Source: an uncultured Prosthecobacter sp.
GTDB lineage: Bacteria; Verrucomicrobiota; Verrucomicrobiia; Verrucomicrobiales; Verrucomicrobiaceae
Length of the DNA stretch: 10,458 nucleotides
Assembly (NCBI GenBank): GCA_947523045.1
Contig: CANNUR010000091.1
Span: forward strand, 1-10,458
Direction of reading: 5' to 3'
In this document: piece by piece, positions 1 to 6,787 of the stretch
Numbering within the stretch: position 1 is the stretch's first letter
Layout of the letters: every line of letters starts with the position of its first letter
Notes under the pieces: generated by a model
The model's input: the letters and a program-made list of their open reading frames with translations, nothing else
Told to the model about the DNA's origin: nothing
Databases searched by the model: none
Made by a program: the position numbers and the translations under genes

Positions 1-1746
1 CTGCTCGGCCTGGAAGGCCTCGAAGGCCGGCTGTTCACCCCGATCGCCATCGCCACCATCACCAGCATGGCGGCGTCGTTCGTCGTCTCCCTGACGGTGA
101 TCCCCGTGCTCTGCTCCCTGCTGCTGAAAACCGGCGGCCAGGGGCATGGCGATGGCGTGGTCGTCCGTGCCATGAAGGGGCTCGTGCAGCGCAGCTTCCT
201 CAAGCTGGCTCTTGGCGTGCCGACCCTTGTCCTGGCGTTTGCCGGCACCCTGCTGATCGCCGCGCTCATGCTGTATCCGATCCTGGGCAAGGAATTCCTG
301 CCCGCCTTCCATGAAGGCAGCGCGACGATCTCGCTGGTCAGCGCCCCCGGCACCTCGCTGGCCCAGGCCAACGAGATCGGCGAGGTGGGCGTTCGTCTGC
401 TGCAGGGCATGCGCGAGGTGAAGAGCGTCGGCCGCCGGGCCGGCCGCGCCGAGCGCGACGATCACGTCATGCCGGTGAGCGTGAATGAGTTCGACGTGGA
501 GTTTCACGACACCGGCCGGCCGCGCGAGGTCGTGTTCGCGGAGATCCGCGAACGGCTTGCCGCCATCCCCGGCACCTTTGTCAATGTCGGCCAGCCCATC
601 GGCCATCGCCTCAGCCACATGCTCAGCGGAGTCTCGGCGAAGATTGCCGTGAAGGTCTTCGGTCCGGATCTCGAGGTGCTGCGGGAAATGGGCGCGCAGG
701 TGCGCGATCTCGGTCAGTCGATCCCCGGGCTCACCGACGTGAACCTGGAGGCGCAAGTGCCGATTCCGCAGATCCAGATCGAGGTGAACCGCGAGCGCGC
801 CCTCGCCTACGACCTCCAGCCCGGCGACATCAACGCACAGGTCTCCACCCTGCTCGGTGGCGTCACCCTGGCCGAACTGCGCGAGGGCCAGCGCACCATC
901 GATCTGGTGCTGCGCCTGCCTGAAGCCTGGCGCGATTCACCGGAAAAGATCGGCAACCTGCTCCTCGAGACCCACGGCGGCCAACTCATTCCACTGAACC
1001 TCGTGGCCGACATCCGCGAGGGAAAGGGCCCCAACGTCATCAACCGCGAGAACAGCCAGCGCCGCATCGTCATCGGTGCCAACACCTCCGAGCGCGACCT
1101 CGAAAGCCTCGTGCAGGAGTGGCAAAAACAGGTCCGCGAAAAGGTCGCGCTGCCGGCAGGCTACCACCTGCGCTTCGAGGGCGAGTTTCAGGCCCAGCAG
1201 GCCGCCACCCGGCGCATCACCTTCGCCTTCGCCCTGGTGCTGCTCGCCGTCACCCTCCTGCTCTACGGCTACTTCCGCAGCCTGTCGCTGGCGCTGCAGG
1301 TCATGCTCAACCTGCCGCTCGCCCTCATGGGCGGCCTCGCCCTCACCTGGCTGTTGGTCGACAACATCAGCATCGCCACCCTCGTCGGTTTCATCGCCGT
1401 CGGCGGTGTCGCGGCGCGCAACGGCATCATGATGATCAGCCACTACCTGCACCTCATGGCCCATGAGGGCGAGACCTTTGGCCGGGACCTGATCGTGCGT
1501 GGCACGCTCGAGCGACTCGTGCCCGTGCTGATGACCGCCCTGAGCGCCGGCATCGCCCTCGTGCCGCTGCTGCTGGCGGCCGATGAACCCGGCAAGGAGA
1601 TCCTGCATCCGGTCGCCGTTGTCATCGTCGGCGGCCTGATCAGCAGCACCCTGCTCGACCTCATGGTCACACCCGCCGTCTTTTACCTCTTTGGCCGCAA
1701 GGCCGCCGAATCCGCGGTGCGGGGCCACGCCCCCGCCGCTTTGTAA
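1..1746 (+). CDS. CzcA/CusA-type heavy-metal RND efflux permease, 5'-truncated
   Basis: This is the C-terminal 581 residues of an inner-membrane RND permease of the heavy-metal (HME) subfamily, which exports cations by proton antiport in a tripartite complex with an adaptor and an outer-membrane channel. The frame is open from base 1, so the ATG at 67 is internal; family members are about 1,030-1,080 residues. Visible landmarks are a membrane helix ending in SLTVIPVLCSLLL (about residues 30-42), the signature GKEFLPAFHEGS just after the next helix, the GRAGRAERDDH stretch (about 145-155), and QPIGHRLSHMLSGV (about 198-211), which is typical of CzcA-like pumps. A block of helices from about residue 405 contains the conserved GGVAARNGIMMISHY and ends LMVTPAVFYLF. 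The substrate cannot be read from this half, because the proton-relay acidic residues of TM4 lie upstream. A small exported protein follows after 26 bp in the same direction, and the two are probably co-transcribed. Confidence 0.95.
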   Translation: MLGLEGLEGRLFTPIAIATITSMAASFVVSLTVIPVLCSLLLKTGGQGHGDGVVVRAMKGLVQRSFLKLALGVPTLVLAFAGTLLIAALMLYPILGKEFLPAFHEGSATISLVSAPGTSLAQANEIGEVGVRLLQGMREVKSVGRRAGRAERDDHVMPVSVNEFDVEFHDTGRPREVVFAEIRERLAAIPGTFVNVGQPIGHRLSHMLSGVSAKIAVKVFGPDLEVLREMGAQVRDLGQSIPGLTDVNLEAQVPIPQIQIEVNRERALAYDLQPGDINAQVSTLLGGVTLAELREGQRTIDLVLRLPEAWRDSPEKIGNLLLETHGGQLIPLNLVADIREGKGPNVINRENSQRRIVIGANTSERDLESLVQEWQKQVREKVALPAGYHLRFEGEFQAQQAATRRITFAFALVLLAVTLLLYGYFRSLSLALQVMLNLPLALMGGLALTWLLVDNISIATLVGFIAVGGVAARNGIMMISHYLHLMAHEGETFGRDLIVRGTLERLVPVLMTALSAGIALVPLLLAADEPGKEILHPVAVVIVGGLISSTLLDLMVTPAVFYLFGRKAAESAVRGHAPAAL

Positions 1747-1772
1747 ACCCCAACCCAAGCACCCAACCCACC

Positions 1773-2207
1773 ATGAAAGTCCTGCGCCTCATCCCCCTCC
1801 TGCTCGCCGCCACCACCGGCCTGCTGCTCGCCCACAGCGGCGTCGAACTCGGCCCCAACGGCGGCCGCATCCTCGAGTTCAGCACCAACGAAACGATGCA
1901 CGGTGAAGTCACCATCAAGGACGGCCAGTTCCACATCGCCGTGCTCGACAAGGCGATGAAACCGGTCGCCATCAACCAGCAATCGCTCACCGCCACCACC
2001 GGCGACCGCGCCCAACCCCGGAAACTCGAGGTCACCCGCGACGCCAAGGGATTCCATGTGCCGCTGGTCAAGGCCGGCGAATGGCTCATCCTGCGCTACA
2101 AGGAGAACGACAGCACCAAGGCCATCACCGCCCGCTTCGAGTACGATCCCTCCACCTGCGAAGCCTGCAAGAACCCGGAATGGCTCTGCAAGTGCAAGCC
2201 GGAGTGA
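1773..2207 (+). CDS. Small exported protein with CxxCx6CxC tail, partner of the RND pump
   Basis: I do not recognise a named family for this 144-residue protein. It begins with a clear signal peptide (MKVLRLIPLLLAATTGLLLA), and the likely cut after Ala20 would leave His21 as the mature N-terminus. The next stretch, ELGPNGGRILEF, resembles the GPxGGRL segment seen near the N-termini of metal-efflux adaptor proteins. The middle looks like a beta-rich domain. The C-terminus is CEACKNPEWLCKC, with Cys129, 132, 139 and 141, the only cysteines in the protein. This suggests metal binding or disulphide pairing in the periplasm. It sits 26 bp after the RND permease with no promoter visible between them, so a role as an accessory periplasmic metal-binding factor is a reasonable inference. 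No lipobox is present. The ATG at 1773 is chosen because it gives an intact signal peptide; no Shine-Dalgarno sequence precedes it (the spacer is C/A-rich). Confidence 0.85.
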   Translation: MKVLRLIPLLLAATTGLLLAHSGVELGPNGGRILEFSTNETMHGEVTIKDGQFHIAVLDKAMKPVAINQQSLTATTGDRAQPRKLEVTRDAKGFHVPLVKAGEWLILRYKENDSTKAITARFEYDPSTCEACKNPEWLCKCKPE

Positions 2208-2227
2208 GGATCGACGATCGCCAATGC

Positions 2228-2869
2228 TCAGACCCCCGCCTCCGCCAGTTGCACGCGGCGGAGGAAATCGCTGCGCATGAAGTCGAGCAGGAACTCGTGC
2301 AGGGCGCAGCAGATGACGACCAGGTTGCCCGCCGGCAGCCGGTAGGGGTTCGCCGTCAGATGGCCATGGGCGAAGATGTGCCGGATGCAGGCCGCCAGGG
2401 TCAGCACCGAAAAATCATGGCCGTCGCGGTAGCGGGTCAGGTGCGTCTCGTGCACCGGCAGCAGGCTCTGGGTGATGAGGAAACCAACCAACTTGTGCTC
2501 CGGATCCTGGGAGCGACAGAGCGCCGCCAGCTCGTGCACCTTCGAGCGCGGGTGATGGGCAAACAGCGCGCGGAACGGTGGCCGGTCGTTGGCGAGGTCG
2601 GCATAGCGTTCGAAGGCCGACCAGGTGAAAAACACCTGGGTCAGGGCGTCGTAACCGGCGGCGGTGTCATCGCCAAAGCCCTTCAGGTGCAGCCCGCCAA
2701 AACAGGCCGCCAGCCGCAGGCGATTGGCGAAGCGGTAGAAATCGTACTTCGTGCCCACCCAGCCCAGCGCCGCCAGCGAATCGCCCGCCGCCTTCACCCG
2801 CGCCCGCCCGCGATGGAACCCCGGCAGGGCTTCCTCAAGGTAGGGATAGGCGGCAGAGTTATCGGACAT
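2228..2869 (-). CDS. Uncharacterised HEPN-like protein (R-x4-H motif)
   Basis: This 213-residue, mostly alpha-helical soluble protein belongs to no family I can name with certainty. The start is taken as the ATG at 2869 (MSDNSAAYPYLEE). The frame stays open back to a GTG at 3070, but the extra 67 residues are compositionally unlike a protein and look like read-through of intergenic DNA. Features seen: an aromatic helix FFTWSAFERYADL (about 80-92), then a C-terminal CIRHIFAHGHLTAN (161-174), in which Arg163 and His168 form an R-x4-H motif, followed by a long hydrophobic helix ending DFMRSDFLRRV. An Rx4-6H motif just before the last helix is characteristic of HEPN domains, which are often ribonucleases in toxin-antitoxin and defence systems. 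HEPN-like is therefore a motif-based inference only. No antitoxin or nucleotidyltransferase partner adjoins it. It converges with the preceding gene, with 20 bp between the stops. Confidence 0.7.
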   Translation of the reverse strand: MSDNSAAYPYLEEALPGFHRGRARVKAAGDSLAALGWVGTKYDFYRFANRLRLAACFGGLHLKGFGDDTAAGYDALTQVFFTWSAFERYADLANDRPPFRALFAHHPRSKVHELAALCRSQDPEHKLVGFLITQSLLPVHETHLTRYRDGHDFSVLTLAACIRHIFAHGHLTANPYRLPAGNLVVICCALHEFLLDFMRSDFLRRVQLAEAGV

Positions 2870-3015
2870 GGGCGACCGGCCAAGACTGCGGCAACGGCCC
2901 TGCGCCGTCCAGAGCGATTCGCTGCACCGGAGCGTTCCATGTGAACGAAGTGATAGAGTCGAACGCGCGACCACCTCCCCAAGCGAGTGACCTTTGGCAC
3001 ACACGCGCTCCGTCA

Positions 3016-3033
3016 GATCGCCGTCTGGCGATC
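3016..3033. repeat. Perfect 7-bp inverted repeat, 4-nt loop
   Basis: GATCGCC (3016-3022) and GGCGATC (3027-3033) are exact inverted copies separated by GTCT, which gives a compact hairpin on either strand. No T-run follows on either strand, so it is not a standard intrinsic terminator. It lies about 150 nt upstream of the HEPN-like gene start and could be an operator or an RNA leader element of that gene, or mere chance. Confidence 0.55.
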
Positions 3034-3087
3034 GGCTGCTACACGGGGAACCCTCCCACGGCAACGGCACAGCGGCGCCTCTGTCTC

Positions 3088-3103
3088 CTTCGTGAGCTTC
3101 GTG
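3088..3103 (-). repeat. Short tandem direct repeat CACGAAG, period 9
   Basis: On the minus strand CACGAAG occurs twice, nine nucleotides apart (plus-strand CTTCGTG at 3088-3094 and 3097-3103). Similar CACGAAGGNCACGAAG-like strings strike me as common in intergenic DNA of planctomycetes and verrucomicrobia, but that is recollection, not a search result. The function is unknown. Confidence 0.4.
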
Positions 3104-3170
3104 TCATCCGCACTTTCTCTCGGCTCATTCCTTCCCGGTGGTGTTGCCTTCAGCACGTTGCCACCCACGA

Positions 3171-3188
3171 GCGGGGTCACTGCCCCGC
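3171..3188 (-). terminator. Possible hairpin terminator of the PSCyt1 gene
   Basis: GCGGGG (3171-3176) pairs with CCCCGC (3183-3188) around a 6-nt loop. This forms a very GC-rich 6-bp stem that begins 33 nt beyond the TAG stop of the large minus-strand gene. There is no U-tract after it, so it could be a U-less terminator, a Rho-related structure or an mRNA 3'-end stabiliser. Confidence 0.35.
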
Positions 3189-3221
3189 CGACAGGGTCTC
3201 CCAACGCTTCATCCAACCGGC

Positions 3222-5828
3222 CTATTCGACGTACAAAAACCGGTTCGAGGAGCAGAGAATCTGGCAGAGGCTGGCAAGAGCTTCGCGGGGCGGATTCGGG
3301 GCGGGCGCGCCCTTGGCGGGCGGGGTGGTGCGGTGGTAGTCGGCGAGCTGGCGGGTTTGTTCCTCCAGATAGGCCTGACTCTGGGCGAGGTCATCGGCGC
3401 TGGGGGGCTTGCCAAAGAGCAGGCTCCAGGCGCGCTCGAGCTGGGCGGGGACGTTGCCGGGACACTCCTTTTCGAGTCGCTCGGCGAGGCGCTTGGCGCT
3501 GTCGAGGATGAAGGTGTCGTTCATCAGCAGCAGCGACTGCGGGGCGACCGTGGTCTGGGCGCGCATCTCGCAGTTGGGCACCATGCTGGGGGCATCGAAG
3601 GTGTCGAGCACGGTGACTGGCCGGGTGCGACGCACCTGGACATAGATGGAACGGCGGAAGTCGGCGGCACCGCCGGGCTCGACCTTGTGGGTGGTGATCG
3701 TGCCCTTGTCGATGCCAACCACGACGCGGCCCTGAGGGTCGATGCCGACGCCGCTGGAAGGTCCGAAGCGGTCGCTCACCAGCGCGCCGCTGGCGGCGAG
3801 CAGGGAGTCGCGCAGGGTCTCGGCATCGAGCCGGCGCAGCTTGAAGCGGCCGTAGAGGCGGTTCTCCGGATCCTGGCGCAGGGAGGCCTCGTGGACCGAG
3901 GACTGACGGTAGGCGGAACTGAGCACGATGAGTCGATGCAGGGGCTTGAGCTTCCAGCCGCCGCGCACGAAGCTGTCGGCCAGCCAGTCGAGCAGTTCCG
4001 GATGGCTGGGCAGCTCGCCTTGGCGACCAAAATCGCCGGGGGTATTGACCAGGCCGCGCCCCATGTGATGGAGCCAGAAGCGGTTGACGAGCACACGTGC
4101 GGTGAGCGGGTGCTTGCCGCTGGTCAGCCACTGGGCGTAGGCGAGGCGGCGACCGGTGGAGCCGCTGCTCACCGGCACTGGCTTGAAGGGCTCAATCGAC
4201 GGGCCGGCCAGGATACCGATTTCGCCCGGCTGAACTTCCTGCTTCGGCTGCTCGTGATCGCCACGGTTGAACAGCTTCGACTTTGGCACCTGGCCCTTCA
4301 CCTCCATGAGGGCCATGAGGAAACCCTCGGCCGGTTTGGTGGCGCGCAGCTGGGTGGCCTCGGCCATCTTGGCATCGACGAGGTCCTGCTTTTTCTTGTC
4401 GTAGAGGTTGAGCGAGTAGGTGGCCAGGGCGGAGGGATACTTCTTGATGAGGGCCTTCTGCTCCGGCGTACGCTCCTTCTCCGCGGTGGCGCGAGCGACC
4501 CGGTAGGGGGCGCGTTCGGCCTCGGGCAGCTTGAGGATCTCAACCTCGAAGATCTCATCGAGGAATTTTTTGCTCATGGCCCGGGCCTCAGCCTCGATCG
4601 CCTTGGCCTGCGCCTCGATCTCGGCGGCGCGGGCGCGTTCCTCGGGGGAATACATCGAGTAGTGGCGCTGGGCCGGCGCGCGCCAAGCCTCCCAGTGATA
4701 GGCCGGATCGAAAACCGCGCGCAGGCGGTAATAATCCTGCTGGGTGACTGGGTCGTAGCGGTGGTCATGGCACTGCGCACAGGCGACGGTCAGGCCCATG
4801 ATCGAGGAGGTCATGACCTTGATCTGTTCGGCAATGACCTGGTTGCGGGCGAGCTTGGCGTCATCGACCGTGTCACCCGTGCCATCCGGCGCGAGGCGCA
4901 TGAAGGCGGTGGCGATGAGCTGGTCGGTGCGCCGCGGGTCGAGCACCGCCTGCTGGTAATCGCCGTGGGTGGCCCCGGCGAGTTCGTCGCCAGCGAGCTG
5001 TTCCTGGATGAATTCGTCCCAGGGTTTGTCGTCGTTGAGGGAGCGTATGACGTAGTCGCGGTAGCGCCAGGCATGCGGCCGCACAGAATCGGCCTCGGCA
5101 TAGCCGTTGCTATCGGCGTAACCGGCGACGTCGAGCCAGTGGCGTGCCCAGCGTTCGCCATAGGCCGGCGAGGCGAGCAGGCGTTCGACCAGGTTTTCAT
5201 AGGCCAGCGGCGAGCGATCGGCGACGAAGGTCTCGACTTCCTCCGGGGTGGGCAGCAGGCCGGTGAGATCGAGCGAGAGGCGGCGGATGAGGGCGCGGCG
5301 ATCGGCCTCGGGCGCGAAGCCCTGGCCGGAGTCGCTGAGCTTGGCGAGCAGGAAGGCATCGACCGGGGTGCGCACCTGCGCGGGGTCGGCCTTCGGCACT
5401 GCCGGACGCTGCACCGGCTGGAAGGCCCACCAGGCGCGGTCCTCTTCGGAAATGACCGCACCCGGCGCCAGCGCCAATGGCTCGGGTCGCAGGGTCTTGG
5501 CGCCCTCGCGGATCCAGCGTTCAATGATCGCCAGTTCCGCCTCGGGCATGGGACTGCCCTTCTTCGGCATCTCACCGCTGCGGATGATGTGGACAAGCGC
5601 GCTCTGCTCCGGCTTGCCGGGCACAAGCAGACGGTCGCCGCTGTCGAGGGTCAGGTCCATGAAGCGCCGCAGGCGCAGATCGACGCCGCCATCCGGCTTT
5701 TCCTCCTCGCCATGGCAATGGGTGCAATGGGCCTTGAGCACGGGGCGCACATCCTTTTCAAAGGACAGCGGCGCGGCGCTGGCTACCAGAGGCAGCAGCG
5801 GAAGAAGGTAACAGACGGAACGCAACAT
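3222..5828 (-). CDS. PSCyt1/DUF1549/DUF1553 'planctomycete cytochrome' protein
   Basis: This 868-residue exported protein has the standard three-part order of the family. A signal peptide (MLRSVCYLLPLLPLVASAA) is followed by a PSCyt1 cytochrome-c-like domain with the haem motif CTHCH (Cys35, Cys38, His39) and candidate distal methionines (GEMPKKGSPMP). DUF1549 (about 135-370) carries the conserved LSLDLTGLLPTPEEV, ERWARHWLDVAGYADSNG and a second CxxCH, CAQCHDH (350-356). A charged, coiled-coil-like middle follows, and then DUF1553 (about 570-868) with HPLTARVLVNRFWLHHMGRG and the usual end SSNRFLYVE. Its length is normal for the family. The biochemical role is unproven; these proteins are abundant in polymer-degrading Planctomycetes and Verrucomicrobia and are thought to be periplasmic redox proteins. 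A DUF1501 gene, the usual downstream neighbour, is absent. The ATG at 5828 is preferred over the TTG two codons upstream. Confidence 0.95.
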   Translation of the reverse strand: MLRSVCYLLPLLPLVASAAPLSFEKDVRPVLKAHCTHCHGEEEKPDGGVDLRLRRFMDLTLDSGDRLLVPGKPEQSALVHIIRSGEMPKKGSPMPEAELAIIERWIREGAKTLRPEPLALAPGAVISEEDRAWWAFQPVQRPAVPKADPAQVRTPVDAFLLAKLSDSGQGFAPEADRRALIRRLSLDLTGLLPTPEEVETFVADRSPLAYENLVERLLASPAYGERWARHWLDVAGYADSNGYAEADSVRPHAWRYRDYVIRSLNDDKPWDEFIQEQLAGDELAGATHGDYQQAVLDPRRTDQLIATAFMRLAPDGTGDTVDDAKLARNQVIAEQIKVMTSSIMGLTVACAQCHDHRYDPVTQQDYYRLRAVFDPAYHWEAWRAPAQRHYSMYSPEERARAAEIEAQAKAIEAEARAMSKKFLDEIFEVEILKLPEAERAPYRVARATAEKERTPEQKALIKKYPSALATYSLNLYDKKKQDLVDAKMAEATQLRATKPAEGFLMALMEVKGQVPKSKLFNRGDHEQPKQEVQPGEIGILAGPSIEPFKPVPVSSGSTGRRLAYAQWLTSGKHPLTARVLVNRFWLHHMGRGLVNTPGDFGRQGELPSHPELLDWLADSFVRGGWKLKPLHRLIVLSSAYRQSSVHEASLRQDPENRLYGRFKLRRLDAETLRDSLLAASGALVSDRFGPSSGVGIDPQGRVVVGIDKGTITTHKVEPGGAADFRRSIYVQVRRTRPVTVLDTFDAPSMVPNCEMRAQTTVAPQSLLLMNDTFILDSAKRLAERLEKECPGNVPAQLERAWSLLFGKPPSADDLAQSQAYLEEQTRQLADYHRTTPPAKGAPAPNPPREALASLCQILCSSNRFLYVE

Positions 5829-5834
5829 GGGCAA

Positions 5835-5840
5835 AAGCTA
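5835..5840 (-). promoter_or_regulatory. Candidate -10 box of the PSCyt1 gene
   Basis: The minus strand reads TAGCTT, identical to the proposed -10 of the arabinose-5-phosphate isomerase gene, with only six nucleotides before the ATG at 5828. No good -35 sits at 16-18 bp; the nearest, TTGCAA at 5866-5871, is 25 bp away. If used, the transcript would begin at about the start codon. Confidence 0.35.
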
Positions 5841-5974
5841 CCTACGTGGGTGCAGGCCGCTTTTTTTGCAATGATGCGCGGAAGCAAGGTGCGAAGAGGT
5901 CCCGAAACGAGCCGCGGCGATCTTCGCCCAATGCCCTTCATCTGGGACGACACCAGCTCCCAACGCGGAATCCA

Positions 5975-6002
5975 CCGATCCGAGATCTGAGATTTGTGAT
6001 GG
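5975..6002. repeat. Heptad GAT repeat
   Basis: GAT recurs exactly every seven bases at 5977, 5984, 5991 and 5998. The two central units, GAGATCT and GAGATTT, differ by one base and the flanking units are degenerate. It resembles in principle the short heptameric repeats known from cyanobacteria, but is much shorter. Confidence 0.45.
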
Positions 6003-6011
6003 GCGAAGCCC
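6001..6011 (-). terminator. Weak hairpin after the DUF1080 gene
   Basis: On the minus strand GGGC-TTC-GCCC begins five nt past the TAA stop (6017-6019). The stem is only four base pairs and no T-run follows, so this is a weak terminator candidate that may only attenuate read-through into the PSCyt1 gene. Confidence 0.3.
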
Positions 6012-6016
6012 CAGAC

Positions 6017-6673
6017 TTAGAGCTTGCGCAGGACCACGTTGCGAATCGCCGCCATGGTGTTGTAGGTGGTCAGCGACAGCGGCGCGTAGGCCTCCATGGG
6101 ACCGGCGCGCAGGCTGACCTTGCGGTCCTTGATGTCGATGTCGACCACCTGCTTGTCGTCCACCCAGGCGCTGAGGTTGTTCGGGGTGACGCGCAGGCGC
6201 ACGTTGTACCACTTGTCGTCGTCGTAACGCTGGTAGCTGCCGGTGGCGTTGTTGGCGGCATCGAGGTCGTCGATGCTGCTGATGCCGGTGACGCTACCGC
6301 CCCAGCCGCCGAGAATGAGGCTGGCGCAGCGATCGAGCTTGCCGACCGGGAAAGTCAGGCCACAGAAGAAATCCACCCCCTGCAGCCGCTTGGCCTGCAG
6401 GCTGATCTCATAGTTCGTCAGCGGCAGCTCGGCCGCCTTTTTGTAAACGACCCCACTGAGGCTGTCGCCCTGGGCAATGATCATCTGTCCGCCTTCCAGC
6501 GTCACCTCTCCGCTGCCGCCAATATCGACGGTCTCCCAGTCCTTGAGCGACTTGCCATCGAAGAGCACCCATTGTGTCGGCGCCTCGGGGGTCGTCGCGG
6601 CTTTGGCCGGGGTCTCCTGGGCGGTGGCGGTGAGGGCGGCAGACAGAACAAGCGTCAGCAGGGGCAGTTTCAT
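6017..6673 (-). CDS. Secreted DUF1080 (3-keto-disaccharide hydrolase family) protein
   Basis: This 218-residue exported protein has a signal peptide (MKLPLLTLVLSAALTATAQ) and then an Ala/Thr/Pro linker. A single DUF1080 jelly-roll domain (LamG/concanavalin-like fold) fills the rest. Family marks seen are VLFDGKSLKDWE (36-47), YEISLQAKRLQGVDFFCGL, and near the end KWYNVRLRVTPNNLSAWVDD followed by a beta-rich tail closing with IRNVVLRKL. Some DUF1080 members cleave 3-keto-glycosides, while others are only carbohydrate-binding-like modules, so activity is not certain here. The family is strongly expanded in Planctomycetes and Verrucomicrobia and often accompanies PSCyt1/DUF1549 genes, as it does here (188 bp upstream, same strand). 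Both proteins would be periplasmic or outer-surface. The ATG at 6673 gives an intact signal peptide; a -10/-35 pair lies just upstream, and no Shine-Dalgarno sequence is present. Confidence 0.92.
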   Translation of the reverse strand: MKLPLLTLVLSAALTATAQETPAKAATTPEAPTQWVLFDGKSLKDWETVDIGGSGEVTLEGGQMIIAQGDSLSGVVYKKAAELPLTNYEISLQAKRLQGVDFFCGLTFPVGKLDRCASLILGGWGGSVTGISSIDDLDAANNATGSYQRYDDDKWYNVRLRVTPNNLSAWVDDKQVVDIDIKDRKVSLRAGPMEAYAPLSLTTYNTMAAIRNVVLRKL

Positions 6674-6685
6674 GGGGGTGCGACT

Positions 6686-6715
6686 TTTCTACCGCGCTGG
6701 AACGCCGCACGTCAG
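6686..6715 (-). promoter_or_regulatory. Candidate sigma70-like promoter of the DUF1080 gene
   Basis: The minus strand reads CTGACG (6715-6710), an 18-bp spacer, then TAGAAA (6691-6686). Each hexamer matches four of six consensus positions. Twelve nt separate the -10 from the ATG, leaving a leader of only a few nucleotides. A T7 tract on the same strand (6717-6723) lies directly upstream. Confidence 0.5.
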
Positions 6716-6716
6716 C

Positions 6717-6734
6717 AAAAAAACACGGTTTTTT
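6717..6734. repeat. A7/T6 inverted tract between divergent genes
   Basis: Seven A (6717-6723), CACGG, then six T (6729-6734) make an AT-rich inverted tract in otherwise GC-rich DNA. It lies between the divergent DUF1080 and L,D-transpeptidase genes. It abuts the -35 of the DUF1080 promoter and could act as an UP-like or bent-DNA element. Confidence 0.4.
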
Positions 6735-6771
6735 CCGGGGCAAAACCACTGGATGCGCCGCCAGGGCATGC

Positions 6772-6777
6772 TAGATT
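6772..6777 (+). promoter_or_regulatory. Candidate -10 box of the L,D-transpeptidase/ispH operon
   Basis: TAGATT, in the context CTAGATTG, is ten nt before the ATG at 6788 and matches four of six -10 positions. The -35 at the right distance (CTGGAT, 6749-6754) is poor. The context CTAGNTTG is shared with the proposed -10 of the isomerase gene (CTAGCTTG). Confidence 0.4.
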
Positions 6778-6787
6778 GCTCATTCGC

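Larger units (their letters stand above)
2870..3221. other. 352-bp non-coding gap between the PSCyt1 gene and the HEPN-like gene
   Basis: No convincing gene lies here; the short open frames on both strands have no recognisable protein character. The stretch is downstream of the large PSCyt1-type gene and upstream of the HEPN-like gene, both on the minus strand. It contains two perfect hairpins (3016-3033 and 3171-3188) and a short direct repeat (3088-3103), listed separately. I see no clear -10/-35 pair immediately upstream of the ATG at 2869, in contrast to the other unit-leading genes in the window. Confidence 0.7.
5829..6016. other. 188-bp spacer between the DUF1080 and PSCyt1 genes
   Basis: No gene is seen. 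Next to the PSCyt1 gene, the minus strand reads TAGCTT six nt before the ATG, with a seven-A tract (plus-strand T run 5861-5867) and TTGCAA (5866-5871) further upstream. Next to the DUF1080 stop there is a heptad GAT repeat and a small hairpin. The length and these elements suggest that the two minus-strand genes are not tightly coupled and that the PSCyt1 gene has its own promoter. Confidence 0.55.

Noticed and set aside
2081..2944. A 287-codon plus-strand frame opposite the HEPN-like gene.
   Set aside because: Gln/Arg/Gly-rich shadow frame that overlaps the end of the RND-linked gene in another frame; no motif is visible.
2870..3070. N-terminal extension of the HEPN-like protein from a GTG at 3070.
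   Set aside because: The added 67 residues are Arg/Ser-rich with no protein-like pattern; the ATG at 2869 is the more natural start.
3013..3216. A 67-codon minus-strand frame in the intergenic gap that might be a small protein.
   Set aside because: It starts only at a TTG, has no ribosome-binding or promoter signal, and the residues look like chance translation of the CACGAAG repeat region.
3138..5990. A 950-codon open frame on the plus strand, antisense to the PSCyt1/DUF1549/DUF1553 gene.
   Set aside because: Its translation is Gly/Ala/Leu/Val-rich low-complexity sequence with no domain, while the opposite strand encodes a full, motif-rich family member. Long antisense frames are expected in GC-rich genes.
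5846..6787. Upstream extension of the L,D-transpeptidase frame to 522 residues.
   Set aside because: The extension is antisense to the DUF1080 gene, and the internal ATG at 6788 begins a textbook lipoprotein signal peptide.
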